A stretch of 11,589 bases of DNA from Chlamydiota bacterium (lineage in GTDB: Bacteria > Chlamydiota > Chlamydiia > Chlamydiales > Rhabdochlamydiaceae). A model generated the notes under the pieces. It did not search any database. It was not told the DNA's origin and saw nothing but the letters and a program-made list of their open reading frames with translations. Numbering within the stretch: the stretch's first letter is position 1; every line of letters begins with the position of its first letter. A program made the translations under genes and the position numbers. Below are positions 1-5,407 of this stretch, piece after piece. The stretch is from NCBI GenBank assembly GCA_013041585.1, contig JABEVM010000126.1, positions 1 through 11,589 of the forward strand, given 5' to 3'.

Positions 1-43
1 ATTATTACCGTTAAGAATTAGTAAATAATTAAAATAAACTTTA

Positions 44-52
44 TGTTATAAT
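44..52 (+). promoter_or_regulatory. Extended -10 promoter for the coiled-coil gene
   Basis: The sequence reads TG-T-TATAAT: a perfect -10 hexamer at 47-52 with the TGn extension at 44-46. There is no good -35 hexamer at normal spacing (about 24-29 reads AATAAT), which is common for extended -10 promoters. A start near 59 would give a leader of about 35 bases before the ATG at 94. That leader is very AT-rich and has no Shine-Dalgarno sequence. The whole region is AT-rich, so a chance TATAAT is possible. Confidence 0.5.
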
Positions 53-93
53 TAATGAATAATTAATAATAAATAACCCAATTAATTACATTT

Positions 94-2325
94 ATGATGG
101 CAATTACCACTTTAGTTCCACAAAGCCCTGCTGTTAGGGATATTACGTTTTATTCAGGCCGCGCTCCATTGCAAGTCTGCGAATATCGCTTAAATCAGGT
201 CTCGCAGGACGTACATAGCGTAGCCGTCAACGCTCGCTTTCAAAAGGTTCTACGAGAAAAGATACACGCTACTTCAGATAAAGTCTCTCCCGTTTTCTTC
301 GTATTGGAAGAAGAACGTGTAGTTGTTATAGACAGAGACGACCTCGAGAACGGCCCCACGGAAATCGGAATTGAAGAATTTGACAGAGATATTCAAGACA
401 GCATCCACGCAGTTTTACGTAAAGCCAACCAAGTTTGGTCGGGTTGCAGACCTTGCAATACGGAAGTGGAAGTCAAAACTCTTCGAGAAAGAGTACAGCT
501 TCTAGAAGGACAGCTAGAAAGTCGGAGTGAATCTTTTGAACGGGAAAAACTTGAACTTCAACAACACGCAGAAAGGCAAAGGCTACAATTATTACAGATG
601 CATACGACTATTCTTGAACAAGGGGTCCGGTTACAACAATTTTCTGTCATTATAGAACAACAAAAAGCGGTTATTCAACGCCAAGTAACTGAATTGCAGC
701 AAGCTAAAGCACATTTTCAATCCCAAATTCAAGAACTTCAAGTACAACATAATGCTGAATTAGAAGGAAAAGATTCTGTAATCCAGCAGCTTCAACAAGA
801 ACTACAGAAGTTAAAGGCAGCAGCCTTAGTCGACAAGGAAACTATTGAAAGATTGACACAAGAACTTACGCAGCTACAACAAGAACATGATGAGCTGAAA
901 TCTTTACATGCTAGACAAATTGAAGAGCTAACCCAGAAACATGCAAGCAATTTAGAAACAAAAGAAGCTCGTATTAGAGAATTAGAAAGTGAATTACAAG
1001 AAACTAAACGCCTTCTTGAAACTACAACCGAAGAACTAGTAAACCTTAAGAAAGCACATGCAACTGAATTAGCAGTGAAAAATCAGGAAATACAGGATCT
1101 AACAGAAAAACTATCATTAGTACAACTTGAATTAGAAAATGTAAGAGCACAACTTGCGCGAGCTCTGGAAATGAATCAAAGTAACTCACAAGAGATACAA
1201 GCTTCCGCAGCTGAAAAAGATGCACAAATCTCTCAATTACAAAAACAACTTAGAGAGTCAGAACAAGAAAAAGCCTTATTAACAACGACTCATAAAGAAG
1301 AAATTGAAGCTCTTACGGCTACTTTTACAGCAAGAATGGAGCGCCTAACGTTTGAAAGGGATCTACTAAAAGAATATCGAGATCGAGCTGAAAGGCGTAT
1401 TCAAGATCTATTAACAATGAACGCAGAAGCTTCCTCCCGCAATGCAGAAGAAATAAAGAGCTTAAGAAATGAATATTACGAAGTCAGAAACCTTATTATC
1501 ATGCGGCATAGGCAAAAAATGCAAATGCTTCGAACAGATTACGAAGCTACCTTAGAACATCAAAAAGAAGAATACGCAAAACTTCAAAAACGCAACAGCG
1601 CAAGTAATAGAGTAGTTCAAGCCGAGCATGTAAAAGAAGTGGAACAACTTCAACAACAATTTAACCAACGCTTACGAGATCTGGAAGAAAAACATCGACT
1701 AGAAAAACAGGGACTTGAAATCATCTACAAACAGCAAATTACATCACTAATTGAACAACATGCGCAAATTACTATCGAGTTAGAAAAGCAAAGAAGACTC
1801 GTACTTCAACTTCAAAGCAATCAAAATGCTGAGCTTGAAAGCACTAAACTCCTTCTAAAACAAGCGATGATAAGAATAGAAGAGCTTGAAGCAGAAATTG
1901 AACGTCTTAATGCTCTATTAGCTCAATCATCTCCAACATTATCTCCATCTACATCTCCATCTACAACGCCACATTCACCTGTTCTAAGTGTTGAGCTTAC
2001 AGAAGAGCAGCGAGAATTACGTGAGACTGAAAGGAGACTTGAAGAAATTGGACAAGAAATTGCTCAACATAGAACCAGCCTTCAGCGATTAGAAACAACA
2101 GAAAAACGAATAGTGGCAATTAATACAGAACTCTCTCAAAAAGGCTTAAAACCCACGAAGAGGACAGAATTAACGAAAGAATTAGATCAACTTTTCTCAA
2201 AGAAAAAAGATCCTTCAGTTAAAAATACACTAGTTAGCAGAATAGCAGAGCTGAGAGAAGAAATGGAGCCTTTGCTAAAAAGGCAAAAGATACTAAGAGC
2301 TCAAGCTCAGTATAAAACAAAGTAA
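94..2325 (+). CDS. Large coiled-coil protein of unknown function
   Basis: 743 residues; I do not recognise the family. There is no signal peptide and no membrane segment, so the protein is presumably cytosolic or exported without a cleaved signal. Residues 1 to about 125 look globular, with a beta-rich stretch (FFVLEEERVVVIDRDD) and two cysteines in GCRPC near 117-121. Residues about 128-605 are an almost uninterrupted Gln/Glu/Leu-rich heptad coiled coil. Residues 613-629 are a Ser/Pro/Thr linker (SPTLSPSTSPSTTPHSP), and 632-743 form a second charged coil. Within the first coil a His-x2-3-Leu-x2-Lys pattern followed by a Leu/Glu heptad recurs near residues 219, 283 and 322. The start is one of two consecutive ATGs (94 or 97); neither has a Shine-Dalgarno sequence, but the -10 at 47-52 fits. 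It is not an SMC or Rad50 protein: no Walker motifs or hinge are visible. A structural, cell-shape or secreted role are all possible; none is shown. Confidence 0.85.
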   Translation: MMAITTLVPQSPAVRDITFYSGRAPLQVCEYRLNQVSQDVHSVAVNARFQKVLREKIHATSDKVSPVFFVLEEERVVVIDRDDLENGPTEIGIEEFDRDIQDSIHAVLRKANQVWSGCRPCNTEVEVKTLRERVQLLEGQLESRSESFEREKLELQQHAERQRLQLLQMHTTILEQGVRLQQFSVIIEQQKAVIQRQVTELQQAKAHFQSQIQELQVQHNAELEGKDSVIQQLQQELQKLKAAALVDKETIERLTQELTQLQQEHDELKSLHARQIEELTQKHASNLETKEARIRELESELQETKRLLETTTEELVNLKKAHATELAVKNQEIQDLTEKLSLVQLELENVRAQLARALEMNQSNSQEIQASAAEKDAQISQLQKQLRESEQEKALLTTTHKEEIEALTATFTARMERLTFERDLLKEYRDRAERRIQDLLTMNAEASSRNAEEIKSLRNEYYEVRNLIIMRHRQKMQMLRTDYEATLEHQKEEYAKLQKRNSASNRVVQAEHVKEVEQLQQQFNQRLRDLEEKHRLEKQGLEIIYKQQITSLIEQHAQITIELEKQRRLVLQLQSNQNAELESTKLLLKQAMIRIEELEAEIERLNALLAQSSPTLSPSTSPSTTPHSPVLSVELTEEQRELRETERRLEEIGQEIAQHRTSLQRLETTEKRIVAINTELSQKGLKPTKRTELTKELDQLFSKKKDPSVKNTLVSRIAELREEMEPLLKRQKILRAQAQYKTK
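1930..1965 (+). repeat. Three 12-bp tandem units encoding a Ser-Pro linker
   Basis: Units begin at 1930, 1942 and 1954. The last two are identical (TCTCCATCTACA) and the first is diverged (TCTCCAACATTA). They encode SPTL, SPST and SPST, followed by TPHSP. The array separates the long coil from the C-terminal coil of the 743-residue protein. Being a multiple of three, it can gain or lose units without a frameshift. Confidence 0.85.
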
Positions 2326-2343
2326 ATTGAAGTTTTTAAAGTG

Positions 2344-2383
2344 GCTACTTCATGAAGATATTCAGTCTCTGACATGAAGTAGC
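2344..2383. repeat. Perfect 11-bp inverted repeat between convergent genes
   Basis: The arms GCTACTTCATG (2344-2354) and CATGAAGTAGC (2373-2383) are perfect reverse complements around an 18-base loop. The left arm also overlaps a self-palindrome, CTTCATGAAG (2348-2357), so an alternative short hairpin can form. No clear T-tract follows on either strand, so this is not a textbook terminator. It lies 19 bases after the coiled-coil stop codon and may help 3'-end formation or mRNA stability. Confidence 0.6.
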
Positions 2384-2387
2384 GAAA

Positions 2388-2420
2388 GAAAAGCCAGACT
2401 AATCTTGGTCGGCTTTTTTC
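2388..2420. terminator. Bidirectional terminator overlapping the yajC 3' end
   Basis: The stem is AAAAGCC (2389-2395) with GGCTTTT (2411-2417), extended inward by GAC (2397-2399) with GTC (2408-2410) past a single bulged A. On the plus strand it runs into six T (2414-2419), ending the coiled-coil transcript. On the minus strand it runs into TTTTCTTTC, ending yajC. The right arm lies inside the last yajC codons, and the yajC stop TAG (2401-2399) begins in the loop and ends at the inner stem. Confidence 0.65.
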
Positions 2421-2782
2421 TGATCTTCTTCTGTGCCAGGTTGCACATCGGTGATGGAAGCTTTTAGCATTTCAATCTTTGCGCCGTCATACATTTTCAG
2501 AATTACGGTAGCGTCTTGAATTTTAACTACAATACCAACGATTCCCATAGCTGTTACGCGGTCGCCTTTTTTCAAGGAGCTGCGTTGTTTTTCCATAGCT
2601 TTACGTCTTTTTTGCTCAGGTCTCCATAGGATAAAATAAAAGAAGACAAGGGCGATTGCAATCATGCTGATAGTTTGCAAGAAATTTTGCTCTTTTGCAG
2701 GAGCTGCTTCCCCTTGCGCAAAAAGCATTGAGCTCGATAAGAAAGTCATAAGCCCGACAAAAAGAGACGTCTTCTTTTTCAT
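2399..2782 (-). CDS. yajC: Preprotein translocase accessory subunit YajC
   Basis: 127 residues. YajC is a small inner-membrane protein that associates with SecDF of the Sec translocon. Residues 1-22 look like a signal peptide (MKKK, hydrophobic stretch, then LFAQG). A second membrane segment spans about 35-53 and is followed by the family motif RPEQKRR (54-60), then KKGDRV (71-76), TAMGIVGIVVKI and a small beta domain. The tail is acidic and lysine-rich. The E. coli protein has one membrane segment and an uncleaved periplasmic N-terminus; a signal peptide here would give the same topology. The start is well supported: AAAGGA (2793-2788) lies 5 bases before the ATG. It follows rlmD by 86 bases. 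secD and secF are not adjacent, unlike in E. coli, but the yajC-rlmD-hctA order matches my recollection of C. trachomatis CT741-CT743. Confidence 0.95.
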   Translation of the reverse strand: MKKKTSLFVGLMTFLSSSMLFAQGEAAPAKEQNFLQTISMIAIALVFFYFILWRPEQKRRKAMEKQRSSLKKGDRVTAMGIVGIVVKIQDATVILKMYDGAKIEMLKASITDVQPGTEEDQKKADQD

Positions 2783-2868
2783 AAAAATCCTTTATACTCA
2801 GATGTTATCATTAATCGAAAAAACCAGATTGCCTTAAATCGAAGTAGAAAATCAAGAAAAAAAATTAA

Positions 2869-4287
2869 TTATACTTTTTTTAGGAGAGCAATATTCTCTA
2901 CATGGGCAGTGTGAGGAAATTGATCCACCGGCTGAATTTGTTCTAAAAAATACCCCGCATTTTTAAGCTGAGAGATATTCTCCGCTTGAGTTTTCGGATT
3001 ACAGGATATGTAGAGAAGAAGTGTAGGAGAGATCGCTACAATTTCGGCAATCGCCCTTTCATCAAGCCCAGACCTTGGGGGATCGACCGCCACAAGATCG
3101 ATTTTCAAATTATTTGTTTCTTGTCGCTGCTTTTCTAAAACTTTCCCAACATCACCGCAAAAAAAGTTCACTCCGGAGATATTGTTGAAGGTGCGGTTAC
3201 TTTCGGCATCAAAAATTGCATATGGGTTGATCTCAATGCCGATCACAGATGCTGCAATCGAAGAAAGTACAAGCGCAATCGTTCCTGTTCCACAATACAG
3301 GTCTAAGGCGGTTTTAATCGAATAAGGAGAAAGCATGTCTAAGGCTTTTGCATAGAGTCTTTCGGCTTGAAACGTATTAGGTTGAAAGAAAGAGCTTGGA
3401 CTGATTTTAAATTGTAAATTCTTCCCATTTGGAAATTCTAGAATTTCTTGAATGTGATCGGGCCCATGCACATTCCACTCAAAAAATTGCGTAGGTGAGC
3501 CCTTTTGAATTTGCTGCACTCGCAAAAAGATACTGACACGTTTTTTTTCCTCTTCAGAAAAAAACGTAAGCACTGTTTTAACAAAGCTATCTATTTGCTC
3601 TTTTTTGAGCGCAAACTCTGGATTTCCTGAAACAGTCAAGATGACCATCTTATCTTTTGTGCGTCTACCTTCTCTGAGTGTAAGCGTGCGCAAACTTCCT
3701 AAATCTTTTGCGTGGTGATAGGCCTGCAGAGAGCTTTCTTTCCACCAGTTTTTAACACCAAGAAGGACTGTTTCAAACCAAGTAGGACTGATAAGGCATT
3801 GCGAAAGAGAAAGAACTTTTCCTCTTCCTCCTCCCATCATTAAGCCTAAAAATTGCTCACCTTCTTTATTTTGAGAAAAAGAAAATTCCATCTTGTTGCG
3901 ATAGCGCATTGGCTCTGGACAAGCAAGGATCGGGTGGAGTATGGCACCTTCTTGAATATGGGATGCAAAAAGCGTTTCAATATCCTTTTGTTTCCTCTTG
4001 AGCTGCTCTTCATAAGCCATTTGTTGCAGCGCGCAGCCTCCGCATACCGGCACATGCACACACTCTGGGGGAACTCTTTTTTCAGAAGGCTTGAGGACAG
4101 TTTCTAAATAACCTTTATAAGAAGATCTTCTTCTTTTTCCTAATTGTACTAAAACATGATCTCCAGGAACGGTCCCTGCAATTTCAACTTTGTAGACATT
4201 CTCTCCCTTACGATAATGGGAAATCCCTTTACCGTCTGAAGACAAAGACTCAATATCCATTTCAATTTTATTATTATCAGATTGCAT
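2869..4287 (-). CDS. rlmD: 23S rRNA (uracil-5-)-methyltransferase RlmD/RumA
   Basis: SAM-dependent enzyme that makes 5-methyluridine in 23S rRNA (U1939 in E. coli). Numbering here is from the upstream ATG at 4311. A TRAM RNA-binding domain (about 15-75) is followed by the [4Fe-4S] cysteines C84, C90, C93 and C172, whose spacing equals C74/C80/C83/C162 of E. coli RumA. Then come FFQPN, the SAM motif LDLYCGTGTIAL (337-348), DPPRSG (410-415), the catalytic cysteine in SCNPKT (C437) and the base E472 in HVEN; the Cys-to-Glu spacing again equals E. coli 389/424. All key residues are intact. I chose the ATG at 4287 (Met9) because AGGTGG lies 3 bases upstream, while the ATG at 4311 has no Shine-Dalgarno sequence. 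The longer form (480 residues) is possible. The protein could also modify a second site, as RlmCD does. It lies downstream of hctA but beyond the hctA terminator. Confidence 0.95.
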   Translation of the reverse strand: MQSDNNKIEMDIESLSSDGKGISHYRKGENVYKVEIAGTVPGDHVLVQLGKRRRSSYKGYLETVLKPSEKRVPPECVHVPVCGGCALQQMAYEEQLKRKQKDIETLFASHIQEGAILHPILACPEPMRYRNKMEFSFSQNKEGEQFLGLMMGGGRGKVLSLSQCLISPTWFETVLLGVKNWWKESSLQAYHHAKDLGSLRTLTLREGRRTKDKMVILTVSGNPEFALKKEQIDSFVKTVLTFFSEEEKKRVSIFLRVQQIQKGSPTQFFEWNVHGPDHIQEILEFPNGKNLQFKISPSSFFQPNTFQAERLYAKALDMLSPYSIKTALDLYCGTGTIALVLSSIAASVIGIEINPYAIFDAESNRTFNNISGVNFFCGDVGKVLEKQRQETNNLKIDLVAVDPPRSGLDERAIAEIVAISPTLLLYISCNPKTQAENISQLKNAGYFLEQIQPVDQFPHTAHVENIALLKKV

Positions 4288-4341
4288 AGACCACCTAGGT
4301 ACTTTAAGCATAGGCGATTGGTAGAGAAAAAAAACAGAAAT

Positions 4342-4375
4342 AAAAAAAAGAGAAGGACTTGCATCCTCCTCTTTT
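4342..4375 (-). terminator. Intrinsic terminator of hctA
   Basis: Read on the minus strand, the arm AAAAGAGGAGGA (4375-4364) pairs with TCCTTCTCTTTT (4357-4346) across the six-base loop TGCAAG. This gives 12 pairs with one G-T wobble. A run of eight T (4349-4342) follows. It lies 26 bases after the hctA stop codon and should insulate the abundant late hctA transcript from rlmD. Confidence 0.85.
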
Positions 4376-4401
4376 AAAGCGATTCAAAAATAAACTGTTG
4401 T

Positions 4402-4662
4402 CTATCTTTTTTTTGTAGCTTTTTTAGCAGGCGCCTTTTTTGCAGGAGCTTTTTTAGCAGAGGCCTTTTTAGGGGCTTTGCCACCTTTTCTATCAGCTGC
4501 CACAGACTCTTTACGATATACTTTGGCAACTTTTTCGAGTTTAATGCTTCCTGTACGTACTCTTTGCGAAGCAGCTTTGTTGCCACCAGTTGCTTTGTCC
4601 AAATCTTTAGACAAATCATCTAAAAGATTTTTCATTTTGTTTATTGTGTCTTTTAATGCCAT
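4402..4662 (-). CDS. hctA: Histone H1-like developmental protein Hc1
   Basis: 86 residues. Hc1 is the chlamydial nucleoid protein that condenses the chromosome when reticulate bodies become elementary bodies. The N-terminal domain (1-55) is highly characteristic: MALKDT, a helical KMKNLLDDLSKDLDKA, then the QRVRTGSIKLEKVAKVYRK block (33-51), nearly identical to C. trachomatis Hc1 as I recall it. The C-terminal tail (59-86) is a run of Lys/Ala pentapeptides (KKASA, KKAPA, KKAPA, KKATK) ending KR, and supplies DNA binding. The tail is short: Hc1 of C. trachomatis is about 125 residues. TAGGAG (4677-4672) lies 9 bases before the ATG. The gene has its own terminator, and a palindrome lies upstream. 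The run of eight A near the 3' end (4414-4407) is a possible slippage site. Confidence 0.97.
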   Translation of the reverse strand: MALKDTINKMKNLLDDLSKDLDKATGGNKAASQRVRTGSIKLEKVAKVYRKESVAADRKGGKAPKKASAKKAPAKKAPAKKATKKR

Positions 4663-4688
4663 TTCTTAAGTCTCCTAATAGTTTAAGA

Positions 4689-4694
4689 GTTATA
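4689..4694 (-). promoter_or_regulatory. Candidate -10 of the hctA promoter
   Basis: On the minus strand TATAAC (4694-4689) matches five of six -10 positions and lies 26 bases before the hctA ATG. It would give a short leader containing the TAGGAG ribosome binding site. It is preceded by GGGGG, and no good -35 is found: the 17-bp position falls inside the palindrome 4704-4726. TTGCAC (4732-4727) with TATTGA is a weaker alternative. Confidence 0.4.
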
Positions 4695-4703
4695 CCCCCA
4701 ATT

Positions 4704-4726
4704 CAATATGCGCTTTGCGCATATTG
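4704..4726. promoter_or_regulatory. Perfect palindrome upstream of hctA, possible operator
   Basis: The arms CAATATGCGC (4704-4713) and GCGCATATTG (4717-4726) are perfect reverse complements around TTT. The site lies 42-64 bases before the hctA ATG, immediately upstream of the best -10. It is GC-rich at its core in an otherwise AT-rich region. It could be a binding site for a dimeric regulator at the -35 region or, if transcription starts further upstream, a leader hairpin. No T-tract adjoins it on either strand. Confidence 0.6.
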
Positions 4727-4801
4727 TGCAAGTTATTTTTTGAATTCGTTAAAATTTTTTTTATTTATAAGTCTGTAAAAAAAATTCCAAAAATTATTAC
4801 A

Positions 4802-4948
4802 TAGACAGCCTTGTCAAATTGTGTTACGATTGATCCGATAGTTGATAGTGTGTCTTGTATCCAACGTGCAGCTTCAAGTTTTTTGTTCCGCCGGATGGGA
4901 AAAGCTCGAGTCAACAGTGTATTTTTAAGCTCACTTTAAGGAGATTAT
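4802..4948 (+). promoter_or_regulatory. Promoter and long leader of the RRM gene
   Basis: A candidate promoter is TAGACA (4802-4807), a 17-base spacer and TACGAT (4825-4830) with the TGn extension at 4822-4824. Transcription would start near 4837, giving a leader of about 110 bases. The leader contains a small possible stem (TTCC/GGAA around CCGCCGGATG, about 4886-4902). It ends with a strong TAAGGAG (4937-4943) 5 bases before the ATG. Long leaders are common for cold-regulated RNA-binding proteins; regulation here is inference. Confidence 0.45.
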
Positions 4949-5311
4949 ATGAGCCAAGCAACGAACAAAAAACTGTACGTAGGAAGTCTTCCATACAGTA
5001 TTTCAGAAGATGAATTACGTGAACTATTTTCATCTTATGGAAACATCGAATCCGTACGTATCATTACAGACAAATTCACAGGCCAATCAAAAGGTTTCGG
5101 ATTTGTAGAGATGAGCAACGAAGATGATGCACAAAGAGCTGTAGAAGGAATGAACGGCAAACAAATCAGCGGAAGAACTTTAATTGTTAACGAAGCACGC
5201 CCAGAGCAACGCAGAGAGCGTTCTTTTAACAGCTCCGGACCATCAGCTGGTGGTGGACGTTGGGGTGATGACAGCGGACGTCCAAGACGCCCACGTCGCG
5301 ATCACAACTAA
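4949..5311 (+). CDS. Small RRM-domain RNA-binding protein
   Basis: 120 residues. A single RNA recognition motif fills residues 8-84. RNP2 is LYVGSL (9-14) and RNP1 is KGFGFVEM (48-55), with the aromatic RNA-stacking residues Y10, F50 and F52 present. The tail (85-120) is rich in Arg, Gly and Ser (RREERS-like, GGGRWGDD, RPRRPRRD), resembling bacterial Rbp proteins of cyanobacteria and chlamydiae. It probably binds single-stranded RNA and acts in mRNA stability, translation or cold response; the target is unknown. The start is firm: TAAGGAG lies 5 bases upstream. It is transcribed divergently from hctA and ends in a strong terminator. Confidence 0.95.
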   Translation: MSQATNKKLYVGSLPYSISEDELRELFSSYGNIESVRIITDKFTGQSKGFGFVEMSNEDDAQRAVEGMNGKQISGRTLIVNEARPEQRRERSFNSSGPSAGGGRWGDDSGRPRRPRRDHN

Positions 5312-5320
5312 GCTCGCTTC

Positions 5321-5338
5321 CTCTAGATCACTCTAGAG
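5321..5338 (+). repeat. Short hairpin before the RRM terminator
   Basis: CTCTAGA (5321-5327) and TCTAGAG (5332-5338) form a perfect 7-bp stem with a TCAC loop, 9 bases after the RRM stop codon. No T-tract follows, so it probably protects the 3' end or is incidental. Confidence 0.5.
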
Positions 5339-5344
5339 AATGCT

Positions 5345-5376
5345 AAAAACCCATAACGCAAGTTATGGGTTTTTTT
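5345..5376. terminator. Bidirectional terminator between RRM and F-box genes
   Basis: AAAAACCCATAAC (5345-5357) pairs perfectly with GTTATGGGTTTTT (5362-5374) around a GCAA loop, a stable GNRA tetraloop on the plus strand. Seven T (5370-5376) form the plus-strand tract. On the minus strand the A run gives five T for the F-box gene, whose stop lies 31 bases away. It serves both convergent genes. Confidence 0.92.
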
Positions 5377-5407
5377 ATTTTCTTACAACTCGTTCTCATG
5401 AAGATAG

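Noticed and set aside
94..2325. Coiled-coil protein as an SMC or Rad50 ATPase
   Set aside because: There is no Walker A, signature or Walker B motif and no hinge; the resemblance is only coiled-coil composition.
3853..4107. Plus-strand open frame antisense to rlmD
   Set aside because: It lies inside conserved rlmD sequence encoding the Fe-S region and has no start signal or family features.
4374..4619. Minus-strand open frame overlapping hctA in another frame
   Set aside because: It is a by-product of the Lys/Ala-rich hctA codons. It has no ribosome binding site, and hctA is unmistakable in its own frame.
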